This document shows positions 45,788 to 53,893 of a stretch of DNA of 64,000 nucleotides, piece by piece; within the stretch, counting starts at the first letter, position 1; each line of letters begins with the position of its first letter. The position numbers and the translations under genes were made by a program. The notes beneath the pieces were generated by a model, which did no database searches, had not been told where the DNA came from, and saw nothing but the letters and a program-made list of their open reading frames with translations. Source of the DNA: HGM13233 sp900762805 (GTDB taxonomy: Bacteria > Bacillota > Clostridia > Oscillospirales > Ruminococcaceae); assembly GCA_937993755.1 (NCBI GenBank), contig CALKMA010000015.1, forward strand, positions 1 through 64,000, read 5' to 3'.

Positions 45788-46654
45788 TCAGGGCACCAGC
45801 GCCGTCACCAGCAGACCGGTGGCGACGGCCGTAAGGAACAGGAAGCCGGCCATAAGGGGCGGAAAACGGCGGTTGAGCTTCTCGGAGCGGAAAAGCACCG
45901 TCAGCGCGATGCCGGTGTTGGTGACCAGCCCGGCGCACAGCGCGCCGAAGGGCAGCACGCCGGCGGCGAACAGCTCGGCCAGGATGACCGAGGAGGCACA
46001 GCTGGGGATAAACCCGACCAGCGCCGCCAGGATGGGGGCCAGAACGGGCGAGAGGCCGAACAGCGAGGCAATGGCCGCTTCACCGACCAGCTCGACCAGC
46101 AGGCCAAACACAAACAGCACCAGAAAGACAAACAGTGCCACCTCCAGCGCGTGGTAGAGCGCGCTTTTCAGAATGCTGCCGTGGTGCTCGCAGCCGTGCG
46201 AGCAGTGGCTGTGCAGCGCGGCGTGGGCTTCTTCGGGATCCTCCCGCTCGTCCCTGCCGCGAAAGACCAGCTCGGCCAGCAGACCGGCCAGCAGAGCGGC
46301 GGCCAGCTTGATGCCGAGCAACCAGAGCAGGTATTTCCGGTCAGCCCCGGATGTCAGCAGCACGGGGAGAGCCTCGTCGCTTGAGGCCACAAAGACAGCC
46401 GCCAGCGTACCGGCGGTGATGATGCCGCCGGTGTAGAGATTGGCCGCCGCAACCGAAAAACCGCACTGGGGGATAAGCCCCAGCAGCGCGCCGACCGGGA
46501 TGCCGAAGCGGCCGAGATGGGCGAGGGCGTGCTCAAGCTTTTCGCTGGCGCGGTGCTCAAGATATTCAATGAAAAGGTAGGTCAGGAACAGGAACGGCAA
46601 CACCTTCGCGCAGTCGAGAAGGGCGTCAAGCAGGCAGTCCAACAGCAGCTTCAA
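45788..46654 (-). CDS. ArsP_2-type metal/metalloid efflux membrane protein
   Basis: This 288-residue protein has about eight to ten membrane helices in two similar halves: FGIPVGALLGLIPQCGFSVA and LSPVLAPILAALVGFIPSCASS each carry a G-x-I-P-x-C-x-x-S motif. A cytoplasmic His/Cys-rich loop (HSHCSHGCEHHG) sits between them. This fits the putative ten-helix heavy-metal exporter (ArsP_2) family annotated as arsenic or manganese transporters. The TTG at 46654 has GGAGG upstream and is preferred to the longer frame. The real substrate is not known. Confidence 0.7.
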   Translation of the reverse strand: MKLLLDCLLDALLDCAKVLPFLFLTYLFIEYLEHRASEKLEHALAHLGRFGIPVGALLGLIPQCGFSVAAANLYTGGIITAGTLAAVFVASSDEALPVLLTSGADRKYLLWLLGIKLAAALLAGLLAELVFRGRDEREDPEEAHAALHSHCSHGCEHHGSILKSALYHALEVALFVFLVLFVFGLLVELVGEAAIASLFGLSPVLAPILAALVGFIPSCASSVILAELFAAGVLPFGALCAGLVTNTGIALTVLFRSEKLNRRFPPLMAGFLFLTAVATGLLVTALVP

Positions 46655-46678
46655 AACAATTCCTCCAAGCCGGGGCAA

Positions 46679-46707
46679 TTGACGAATGGAAGCTCCCGAC
46701 TTATAAT
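46679..46707 (+). promoter_or_regulatory. Promoter toward the alpha/beta hydrolase
   Basis: TTGACG (46679-46684), 17 bases, then TATAAT (46702-46707). An AT-rich stretch at 46,750-46,770 may carry the divergent promoter of the membrane protein gene. Confidence 0.55.
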
Positions 46708-46811
46708 TAGAATAGCAAGGCTGCGGTGCGGGCAGCGGCCCGGCGCAGCGATACTTTATTATAATATTATATCACAGCCGTAAACCAACGGCAAATGTCA
46801 AAGGAGGAGCT

Positions 46812-47759
46812 ATGGATATCCAAAGAAAAGACTGGGCGGTCGCATCCTGCGACGGGCAGCATAGGCTGCACTGTGTCACGTGGTGTGATGGGAGCGCAAA
46901 GCCAAAAGCCGTTTTGCAGCTGGTGCATGGGATGTGCGAGTACATCGGACGCTATGACGCGCTGGCACGCTTTCTGGCGGGGCATGGCTTTGCCGTCTGC
47001 GGACACGATCATCTCGGTCATGGCCAGACGGCGCAAAGCAGCGAGGAGCTGGGCTTCTTCGCCGAGAAGGACGGCTGGAGGCTGCTGGTAGAGGATGTCT
47101 ACCGTGTAACGCTGGCCGCCAAGGAGCAGTACGCCGGCCTGCCCTATTTTATTTTCGGACACAGCATGGGCTCCTTTGTGCTGGAGAATTACCTGGCGCA
47201 GTACGGCTCCGAGGTCGATGGAGCCATTGTCTGCGGCACCGGCGGGCCAAATCCGGCCGGCGGCGTCGGTATTGCGCTGGCCGGGCTGTACGCGGCCGTC
47301 AAGGGGCCGCGTTATCGCGCCGCGCTGTTTGACAAAATGGCCTTTGGCAGCTATTGCAGCCGCATCGAGTCGCCCCGCACCGACAAGGACTGGCTGACGC
47401 GCGACGAGGCCGTCGTCGATGCCTACCGCACCGACGAGCATTGTATGTTTCTTTTCACGGTGTCGGCCTTCCGCGATCTGTTCACACTGCTGAAAAACGC
47501 CACGCGCCGGCAGTGGCCCGACGAGGTGCCGGACACGCTGCCGCTGCTGTATGTGGCGGGCGACTGCGACCCTGTCGGCAGCTACGGCAAGGGCGTTGCG
47601 GCGATGGTCGAGCGCCTGCGCCGTTCGGGAAAGAAGGATCTGACGATGCGCCTCTATGAGGGGATGCGCCACGAGATCACCAATGAGATCGGGCGTGAGC
47701 AGGTCTATGAGGAGCTGCTCGCGTGGCTTGAAGCGCATATGCCGGCAAAGGCCGAGTAG
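46812..47759 (+). CDS. Alpha/beta hydrolase (monoacylglycerol lipase/lysophospholipase type)
   Basis: This 315-residue protein has the oxyanion region LVHGMCEYIGRY, HDHLGHG, the nucleophile elbow GHSMGS with Ser118, an acidic residue in AGDCDPVG and the final His in MRHEITNE. This is the serine aminopeptidase S33/monoglyceride lipase layout. It cleaves a lipid or small ester; the exact substrate is unknown. AAAGGAGGA lies upstream. A strong terminator follows. Confidence 0.85.
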   Translation: MDIQRKDWAVASCDGQHRLHCVTWCDGSAKPKAVLQLVHGMCEYIGRYDALARFLAGHGFAVCGHDHLGHGQTAQSSEELGFFAEKDGWRLLVEDVYRVTLAAKEQYAGLPYFIFGHSMGSFVLENYLAQYGSEVDGAIVCGTGGPNPAGGVGIALAGLYAAVKGPRYRAALFDKMAFGSYCSRIESPRTDKDWLTRDEAVVDAYRTDEHCMFLFTVSAFRDLFTLLKNATRRQWPDEVPDTLPLLYVAGDCDPVGSYGKGVAAMVERLRRSGKKDLTMRLYEGMRHEITNEIGREQVYEELLAWLEAHMPAKAE

Positions 47760-47820
47760 AAAAATGAACGGAACAGCGGCGGCCTGCGCCGGGGTCCGAT
47801 CAAATGCCTGCGCGGAAAGC

Positions 47821-47850
47821 CGCGGGGACAGCCTGAAGGCTGTCCCCGCG
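47821..47850 (+). terminator. Terminator after the hydrolase gene
   Basis: CGCGGGGACAGCC and its complement form a 13-bp stem with a TGAA loop, 61 bases after the stop. Confidence 0.6.
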
Positions 47851-47912
47851 TTCCCGCTTCCGGCGGCTCCGGTAAGGCGTTGGAAAACCGCGAAAAAAGT
47901 TGCTGCGGGGGC

Positions 47913-47967
47913 TTGACAAGAGGCCCCCGATAGGGTATACTTTCGATTAAGTTAGCATATGCTAACT
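47913..47967 (+). promoter_or_regulatory. Promoter with 18-bp palindromic operator
   Basis: TTGACA (47913-47918), 17 bases and TATACT (47936-47941) form a near-consensus promoter. A perfect palindrome AGTTAGCATATGCTAACT lies at 47950-47967, right after the expected start of transcription, where a bound repressor would block it. The TTAG...CTAA arms recall DtxR/IdeR-type iron boxes. The downstream DUF3793 and flavodoxin genes fit iron-limitation control. Confidence 0.68.
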
Positions 47968-48240
47968 GGTGCGCCGCACCGGTCGCTTACTCCGACGGCT
48001 GACGGGCCGGCACATGGGAACGATGCCGCCCTGCTTTGCTGTGCGCCGCACCTGTGTACTTCACACACGAGTGTCTGCCGGGACCGGCACGGACGGGGGC
48101 AGTTTGCCCATAGGTTGGCTGTGACTAACCGAGGCTTCTGTCCGCGCGACCGGATACGCGCCGTCTGTCTGCGGGGCAGCCAAGGCCTCCAGCGGCCGGT
48201 CCGGCAGCTCATGGTCTGCCAAAAGGAAGAAAAGCAAGCT
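47968..48240 (+). other. 273-base leader before DUF3793
   Basis: GC-rich sequence between the operator and the DUF3793 start, without a supported gene. An in-frame extension of the downstream gene runs through it but has poor composition. It could hold a structured RNA; I did not recognise one. Confidence 0.4.
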
Positions 48241-48795
48241 ATGTCAGACGAAATGATCATCCGCCACTGTTCGCCGACGCTGGCCGGCCTCAAGACCGGC
48301 AGCCTGTTCAGCTGTGAATATACCTCGGAACGCGAGGTGAAGGAGAGCGTGCAGCGGCTCAATCAACGCCTGCGGCCGCGCGGCCTGCGTGTGCTGCCCA
48401 TGCGCATAGGCGGCCGCCGGGCGCTCATCTACCTCTACCGGCCGGCCCGGCTGCGGCGCGACCTTGAAAGCGAGGAGGCCCGTTCGCTGCTGGCCGAGCG
48501 CGGTTATCCGTGCGACGACCCTGACCGCTGCGTCGTGCAGCTGGCGCGCCGTCTGCGGGCGCAGCCCGATTTTCCGCATGAGATCGGCGTTTTTCTCGGC
48601 TATCCGCCGGAGGATGTGCGCGGCTTCATCGAGAACGGCGCCAAATGCTGCAAATGTGTCGGCTGCTGGAAGGTCTATGGCGATGTGCAGGCCGCGCAGA
48701 AGCGCTTTGCGCAGTTCCGCAAATGCAATGGGATTTATCGTGCGCAGTGGGAGAGCGGCAAGCCCATCGAAAAGCTGGCCGTCGCCTCTCATTAA
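48241..48795 (+). CDS. DUF3793 family protein
   Basis: This 184-residue protein has the DUF3793 pattern: CSPTLAGLKTGSLF at the start, then HEIGVFLGYPPEDVRGFIENGA and the cysteine motif CCKCVGCWKVYGD. The function is unknown; family members are often found with iron-related genes and flavodoxins, as here. The ATG at 48241 is preceded by AAGGAAG. A flavodoxin gene follows after 57 bases and probably shares the promoter and palindromic operator. Confidence 0.78.
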   Translation: MSDEMIIRHCSPTLAGLKTGSLFSCEYTSEREVKESVQRLNQRLRPRGLRVLPMRIGGRRALIYLYRPARLRRDLESEEARSLLAERGYPCDDPDRCVVQLARRLRAQPDFPHEIGVFLGYPPEDVRGFIENGAKCCKCVGCWKVYGDVQAAQKRFAQFRKCNGIYRAQWESGKPIEKLAVASH

Positions 48796-48852
48796 TATAA
48801 CGGCGGCCCGTCCGCCGCAGCGACTATCATCACACAAAGAAAGGTTTTTCAA

Positions 48853-49278
48853 ATGAGTAAAGTTGCAGTTGTTTATTGGAGCGGTACCGGCAACACCGAA
48901 GCGATGGCCAATGCCGTCGCCGAGGGCGTGCGCGAGAAGGGCGCTGAGGCGGTCGTCTGCACCGCTTCGGAGTTCGATGCTTCGATGCTGGAAGCCGTTG
49001 ACGCGGCGGCCTTCGGCTGCCCGGCCATGGGCGACGAGGTCCTGGAGGAATCGGAGTTCGAGCCGATGTTCTCGGCCTGCGAGCCCAAGCTCAAGGATAA
49101 GAAGCTCGCACTGTTCGGCTCCTACGGCTGGGGCGACGGCGCCTGGATGCGCAGCTGGGAGGACACCTGCCGCGGCGACGGTGCGCAGCTGGCCTGCGAC
49201 AGCGTTATTTGCAACGACGCGCCGGACGATGACACCTTAGCCGCCTGCCGCGCGCTCGGCGCCACGCTGGCCGAATAG
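48853..49278 (+). CDS. Flavodoxin
   Basis: This 141-residue protein has the FMN phosphate loop YWSGTGNTEAMA and FGSYGWGDGAWM in the third loop, both typical of short-chain clostridial flavodoxins. It carries electrons in place of ferredoxin when iron is scarce. Co-location with DUF3793 behind one palindromic operator supports iron-dependent control. AAAGAAAGG lies upstream. Confidence 0.93.
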   Translation: MSKVAVVYWSGTGNTEAMANAVAEGVREKGAEAVVCTASEFDASMLEAVDAAAFGCPAMGDEVLEESEFEPMFSACEPKLKDKKLALFGSYGWGDGAWMRSWEDTCRGDGAQLACDSVICNDAPDDDTLAACRALGATLAE

Positions 49279-49323
49279 CCTGCCTGCCATAGCTTTTCCT
49301 ATACTATCATCTATATCACAGAC

Positions 49324-49362
49324 AAAGGGACAGGGGCCGCCGTTGGCGGCCCCTGTCCCTTT
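49324..49362. terminator. Bidirectional terminator between flavodoxin and pyrG
   Basis: An 18-bp perfect stem (49324-49341 with 49345-49362) with a GTT loop and A/T runs at both outer ends lies between convergent genes. Confidence 0.8.
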
Positions 49363-49406
49363 GCGTATGCGGCGATGGGGATTCGGGTATTGAACGGAAG
49401 CCCGCG

Positions 49407-51017
49407 TTACCGGCTCTGCCGGTATTGCAGGGCGGCCTTGATGAAGCCGTCGAACAGCGGGTGCGGCGCGTTGGGGCGCGAGCGGAATTCGGGGTGGTAC
49501 TGCACACCGACATAGAACGGCCGGTCGGACAGTTCGACCGTTTCGACCAGCCGTCCGTCAGGGGACAGGCCGCTGAGCGTCAGGCCGGCCTGCACAAGCT
49601 GCCCCCGGTAGAGATTGTTGAATTCATAGCGGTGGCGGTGGCGTTCGCTGATCTGTTCGGCGCCGTAGCAGCGCGCCATGGTGGTGCCGGGCACGATGCA
49701 GCAGGGATAGGCGCCAAGGCGCAGTGTGCCGCCCTTATCGACCTCGTTGCTCTGGCCGGGCATGAAGTCGATGACCTTGTCGCGGCACAGCTCATCAAAT
49801 TCGCCGGAATTGGCGCCGGCGATGCCGGCGGCGTGGCGGGCAAATTCAATGACGGCGATCTGCATACCAAGGCAGATGCCGAAGTAGGGCATACGGTGCT
49901 CGCGGGCATACTGCGCCGCCAGGATCATCCCCTCGATGCCGCGGCTGCCAAAGCCGCCCGGCACCAGGATGCCGTCAAGGCCGGACAGCGCCTCGCCGAC
50001 ATTTTCGGATGTCAGCAGCTCGGAGTCGATCCAGCTGATATGGACGGCCGCGCTCTCGGCGCCGCCGGCGTGCCGCAGTGCCTCGGCGATCGAAAGATAA
50101 GCGTCGTGCAGCTGGGTGTACTTGCCGACCAGGCCGATGGCGACCTGCTTGTTGGGATGCTTGAGCCGCTCGACCATGGCCGTCCATTCGGTGAGATCGG
50201 GCGCGGGGACGTCGAGCCCCAGCTCGCGGCAGACGACGCCGGAAAAGTTGGACTGCTCCAGCATGAGCGGCGCTTCATAGAGGCAGGGGATGGTGCGGTT
50301 TTCGATAACGCAGTCGGGCTTGACGTTGCAGAACAGCGCGATCTTGTCGAAAATGCCCTTTTCGGTGATGGGCTCGTCGCTGCGCAGCACGATGATGTCG
50401 GGGGTGATGCCCATTCCCTGCAGCTCCTTGACCGAGTGCTGGGTGGGCTTGGATTTGTGCTCGTTGGAGCCATGCAGGTAGGGCACCAGCGTGACATGGA
50501 TAAACAGGCTGTTCTGCCGGCCCGCCTCGTGCGAGATCTGGCGCACTGCCTCGATAAAGGGCTGACTTTCGATATCGCCGATGGTACCGCCGATTTCGGT
50601 GATGACGACATCGGCGTCGGTCTGGCGGCCGACACGGTAGACAAATTCCTTGATTTCGTTGGTGATATGGGGGATGACCTGAACCGTTGAACCGAGGTAT
50701 TCGCCGCGGCGCTCCTTGTTGAGAACGTTCCAGTAGACCTTGCCGGTGGTAAGGTTGGAATATTTGTTGAGATCCTCGTCGATAAAGCGCTCATAATGGC
50801 CGAGGTCGAGGTCGGTTTCGGCGCCGTCCTGCGTGACATAGACCTCACCGTGCTGATAGGGGCTCATGGTGCCGGGATCGACGTTGATGTAGGGGTCGAG
50901 CTTCTGCGCCGCGACCCGCAGGCCGCGCATCTTGAGAAGCCGGCCGAGCGAGGCCGCCGTGATGCCCTTGCCAAGGCCCGATACCACGCCGCCGGTGATA
51001 AAAATAAATTTGGTCAT
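49407..51017 (-). CDS. pyrG: CTP synthase
   Basis: This 536-residue enzyme aminates UTP to CTP. The synthetase domain begins KFIFITGGVVSGLGKGI and includes QKLDPYINVDPGTMSP. The glutaminase domain carries the nucleophile in YFGICLGMQ and the His/Glu pair in VGVQYHPEF. GGAGGATG lies upstream. The gene is reverse strand and has a hairpin leader between its promoter and start. Confidence 0.96.
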   Translation of the reverse strand: MTKFIFITGGVVSGLGKGITAASLGRLLKMRGLRVAAQKLDPYINVDPGTMSPYQHGEVYVTQDGAETDLDLGHYERFIDEDLNKYSNLTTGKVYWNVLNKERRGEYLGSTVQVIPHITNEIKEFVYRVGRQTDADVVITEIGGTIGDIESQPFIEAVRQISHEAGRQNSLFIHVTLVPYLHGSNEHKSKPTQHSVKELQGMGITPDIIVLRSDEPITEKGIFDKIALFCNVKPDCVIENRTIPCLYEAPLMLEQSNFSGVVCRELGLDVPAPDLTEWTAMVERLKHPNKQVAIGLVGKYTQLHDAYLSIAEALRHAGGAESAAVHISWIDSELLTSENVGEALSGLDGILVPGGFGSRGIEGMILAAQYAREHRMPYFGICLGMQIAVIEFARHAAGIAGANSGEFDELCRDKVIDFMPGQSNEVDKGGTLRLGAYPCCIVPGTTMARCYGAEQISERHRHRYEFNNLYRGQLVQAGLTLSGLSPDGRLVETVELSDRPFYVGVQYHPEFRSRPNAPHPLFDGFIKAALQYRQSR

Positions 51018-51135
51018 ACCGTGTCATCCTCCTGCATCCAATAAAGAAAGCGCCCCTTCGAGGGGGCACTTCCCCCTCGAATGAACGCCTTTGTTCACTC
51101 GCTATATATTACACCGCGCAGGCGGCGATTGTCAA
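51018..51135 (-). promoter_or_regulatory. pyrG promoter and hairpin leader
   Basis: On the reverse strand TTGACA (51135-51130), 18 bases and TAATAT (51111-51106) precede a leader of about 80 bases. It folds first into a GTGAAC/GTTCAT hairpin and then into a perfect 10-bp stem, TTCGAGGGGG with CCCCCTCGAA. GGGGCGC and a T-rich tract come next. This looks like an attenuator and could respond to nucleotide levels. Confidence 0.55.
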
Positions 51136-51408
51136 TAAAAATTTTGGGCCTGGGATGCCGGCGGCGCGGAGCGTCAGCCGGGCGGAGAAAAGCGGAATGA
51201 TATCGCCCTTCCTTCTCCGCCTTGACAGAAGAAAATGCCGGCATGCCAGGCGGCACGGGGCCGTCACCGCGGGCTGACGGCAAGCCGGAGGCACGGGAAA
51301 GGGTGACCGGGGCCAAGGGCTTGAGGCGGCCGTTTCCCGGCGCGGCGGCCCGCCCTCATTTTGACCGCGGAGGGCCGCTTTTCCGCCCTCTGCCGATGGG
51401 GCTCCCGC
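51136..51408. other. Gap between pyrG promoter and ANTAR gene
   Basis: GC-rich, with no gene or structure I can support. Confidence 0.4.
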
Positions 51409-51993
51409 TCACGAATAGGTCTTTATGATATTTTCGGCCACCTGCCGGCGCGAGAGCCGCCGGTCCATTGCCTGCTTTTCGATATAGCGGTGTGCGTCGG
51501 CCTCGGTCATGCGCAGGCATTCAATGAGCAGCCATTTGGCGCGGTTGACCAGCCGGATCTCCTCGATCTTCTGCTCGACGCTCTCCCACTTTTCCTCCAT
51601 GCGGCGCATACGCTCGCGCGAGGCGCATATCAGCCGCAGCGTCTGCTGCACCATCTGAGCCGAGGCCGGCTTGGGCATGACCATAACGCCCGCCTCCATC
51701 ATTTCGGAGCTGAAATCGTCATACAGGTCGCTCTTGACGAACAGCAGCACGCCGGTGCTGCCGGCGGCGCACAGGCCGCTTGCCAGCCGCTTGCCGAATT
51801 CGTCGGGCAGCGGCGTGTTGATGAGCACCAGATCGGTTTCCTCCTCTGCCAGCAGTCGGCGCGCCTCCCCGGCGCTGCGGGCCGTTGTGACCGGCCAGAA
51901 GTCGGCCGGCGGGAGCAGCGCGGCCATTGCGTCTATAAACTTTTGCGAGGCCGAGACCAGCAGCACGCTGAATGTGCGTTCCCGGAAAACCAT
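51409..51993 (-). CDS. ANTAR-domain response regulator
   Basis: This 194-residue protein has an N-terminal receiver-like domain of about 120 residues (FSVLLVSASQ...LVLINTPLPDEFG), a coiled linker (RERMRRMEEKWESVEQKIEE) and a C-terminal ANTAR domain (VNRAKWLLIECLRMTEADAHRYIEKQAM). ANTAR proteins bind paired RNA hairpins to prevent termination. It lies 33 bases downstream of glnA on the same strand, and such pairs control nitrogen genes in Clostridia. GGAGGGGG lies upstream. Confidence 0.87.
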   Translation of the reverse strand: MVFRERTFSVLLVSASQKFIDAMAALLPPADFWPVTTARSAGEARRLLAEEETDLVLINTPLPDEFGKRLASGLCAAGSTGVLLFVKSDLYDDFSSEMMEAGVMVMPKPASAQMVQQTLRLICASRERMRRMEEKWESVEQKIEEIRLVNRAKWLLIECLRMTEADAHRYIEKQAMDRRLSRRQVAENIIKTYS

Positions 51994-52026
51994 GCCGCCC
52001 CCTCCTTTCGGCTTATTTGGTGAGGC

Positions 52027-53238
52027 TCAGTGCCCGCAGTAGGCCGCGATGACCGGCTGGGGCAGGTGGGCGCGGACAAAATCACTGCTCCGCGCCAGCG
52101 CGGCGGCCTCCTCCAGCGTGGCGGGCAGGCGGCGGAAGCGGGCCGTCACCTCGTCGGGCGCGGTGAAAAGATTGAGCTCGGTGCTCTGGGGCAGCGGCAG
52201 CCGGTTTTCGATGCCGTGCAGCCCGGCACGGATGAGCAGCGCAAAGGCAAGGTAGGGGTTGGCCGACGGGTCGGGCGAGCGCAGCTCGGCGCGCTGCGCC
52301 TGCTGCGGGGCGGCGGGGATGCGGATGAGCTGCGAGCGGTTCTCGGTAGACCAGGTGATGTGGCGCGGGGCCTTGCTGCTGCCCAGCCGCTCATAGGAGC
52401 CCTTGCAGGGGTTGAAGAAGACGGTCATTTCGGCGATCTTGTCCATGATGCCGGCGATGACGTGGGGCAGCAGCTCCCGCCCGTCATCGCTTCTGACTGA
52501 AATGTTGATGTGGAAGCCGCTGCCGGCCTTGCCGGGCAGGGGCTTGGGCGAAAAATCGGCGACAAGGCCGCTCCACGCGGCAACGGTCTGCACCACCGAC
52601 CGGAATGTGATGGCGTTGTCGGCCGCCGACAGCGGGTCAGAGTAGCGGAAATCGATCTCATTCTGGCCGGGGCCCTCCTCGTGGTGGGCCGTTTCGGGCT
52701 GAATGCCCATCTGTGCCAGCGTGACGCAGATCTCCCGGCGGATGTTCTCGCCCTTGTCGTCGGGCGCGATGTCCATATAGCCGGCCTCGTCGTAGGGCTC
52801 GCGCGTGGGGCGGCCCTTTTCGTCGGTCTTGAACAGGTAAAATTCCATTTCGGCGCCGAAATCAAAGGCGACGCCGGCGCGGGCGGCGTCGGCCGCGGCG
52901 GCAGCCAGCAGTGCACGGGAATCGCCGGCCAGCACGCGGCCGTCGGGATGGGTGACGGTGCAGAACATCCGAATGACGCGCCCCTTGTCCGACCGCCAGG
53001 GCAGCGAGGTCAGCGTGGCGGGATCCGGATGCAGGATGAGGTCGGAGCGCACCTCGCCGCCGAAGCCGGCGATGGCCGAGGCGTCGATGGCGATGCCGTA
53101 ATCAAAGGCGCGCGGCAGCTCAGTGGGCAGGATGGCAACGTTTTTCTGCCGGCCGAAAATATCGCAGAAGGCCAGCCGGACAAAACGGACATCCTCCTCT
53201 TTCACATATTGCATGACTTCCTCACGGGTGTAGCGCAT
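52027..53238 (-). CDS. glnA: Glutamine synthetase type I, short form
   Basis: This 403-residue enzyme makes glutamine from glutamate and ammonia. The ATG at 53238 with AAGGAGG upstream replaces a longer frame of poor composition. Motifs are FxDIFGxQKN, IDASAIAGFG (family DGSSI region), GAEMEFYLFK, TAHHEEGPGQNEID and GSGFHINISV, with the ATP-loop arginine near RSPDPSANPYLA. It ends at VIAAYCGH and lacks the last 30-40 residues usual in 440-residue enzymes. An ANTAR regulator gene follows. Confidence 0.92.
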   Translation of the reverse strand: MRYTREEVMQYVKEEDVRFVRLAFCDIFGRQKNVAILPTELPRAFDYGIAIDASAIAGFGGEVRSDLILHPDPATLTSLPWRSDKGRVIRMFCTVTHPDGRVLAGDSRALLAAAAADAARAGVAFDFGAEMEFYLFKTDEKGRPTREPYDEAGYMDIAPDDKGENIRREICVTLAQMGIQPETAHHEEGPGQNEIDFRYSDPLSAADNAITFRSVVQTVAAWSGLVADFSPKPLPGKAGSGFHINISVRSDDGRELLPHVIAGIMDKIAEMTVFFNPCKGSYERLGSSKAPRHITWSTENRSQLIRIPAAPQQAQRAELRSPDPSANPYLAFALLIRAGLHGIENRLPLPQSTELNLFTAPDEVTARFRRLPATLEEAAALARSSDFVRAHLPQPVIAAYCGH

Positions 53239-53429
53239 GGTAAAGACCTCCTTACAAGGCTTCGGACGGGAACAGGATGGATGAAAACGCGATCGGTGGG
53301 AAAAAGGACGGCCAGGCGCCGCGGCGATTGCCGGGCGGCAGGCCGGATGACGGGAAATATGCGTGCGCCGCCGCGGGGCAATGAGAAGGGACATGGCGGC
53401 TCGCCGGCCGTGCTGTCGGCTTCAGATAA

Positions 53430-53459
53430 AGCATACAACGTCCGGGGGGCCGGTGTCAA
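53430..53459 (-). promoter_or_regulatory. glnA promoter
   Basis: On the reverse strand TTGACA (53459-53454), 18 bases, then TATGCT (53435-53430). The leader of about 185 bases is long enough for regulatory RNA structure, but no clear paired hairpins were found by eye. Confidence 0.6.
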
Positions 53460-53507
53460 CTGTCTTTTTGCTTTTGGGAAGGCTTCTGCCGGAGCTCTGC
53501 GTTATGA

Positions 53508-53636
53508 AAAGGCCACATAGCCTTCAGCGTCAAAGACATTGAAGAGGCATTGAGCGAACTGAAGGGCAAGGGCATTGAGGCCGACGACAGCACCGCCGCT
53601 ATAATGAGAAGCGACAGATCATCAGCGTATATCTGA
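53508..53636 (+). pseudogene. VOC (glyoxalase-like) gene fragment
   Basis: One frame gives KGHIAFSVKDIEEALSELKG then KGIEADD, the GHIAF-x-V-x-DI-x-x-x-x-x-x-L-x-x-KG core of VOC-superfamily proteins. Stops on both sides leave about 40 residues, and downstream sequence falls into another frame. It is a decayed remnant between glnA and the tRNA gene. Confidence 0.5.
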
Positions 53637-53770
53637 TGCTGGAATTGTCCGGGTTTGCTGTCCATCTTGTGCGGGAGCGGTGAGAAGCAGAAGATGGCGG
53701 AGCCCCTATGTGCCGGAGTACATTTATCGGCGGCGCGTAATGGCTGACACAAAAAAGCAATACAAAGGTT

Positions 53771-53815
53771 AAAGCGCCCGATTTTCCCTTAAGGCAAGGG
53801 AAAATCGGGCGCTTT
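53771..53815 (-). terminator. tRNA terminator
   Basis: A perfect 20-bp stem (53771-53790 with 53796-53815) with a 5-base loop lies just after the tRNA 3' end and closes with A/T runs. Confidence 0.8.
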
Positions 53816-53817
53816 GC

Positions 53818-53893
53818 TGGAGCTGGTGATGTGACTCGAACACACGACCTGCTGATTACGAATCAGCTGCTCTACCGACTGAGCTACACCAGC
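53818..53893 (-). tRNA. tRNA-Thr (CGT anticodon)
   Basis: The 76-nt gene on the reverse strand folds into a full cloverleaf. Acceptor arms are GCTGGTG and CACCAGC, the D-arm is in GCTCAGTCGGTAGAGC, and the anticodon stem GCTGA/TCAGC closes loop TTCGTAA with anticodon CGT. The T-loop is TTCGAGT. Discriminator U and CCA are encoded. It reads ACG threonine codons, useful in a GC-rich genome. Confidence 0.95.

Noticed and set aside
47959..48240. N-terminal extension of DUF3793 by 94 codons
   Set aside because: The extension overlaps the operator palindrome and has noise-like composition; the ATG at 48,241 gives the family-typical start.
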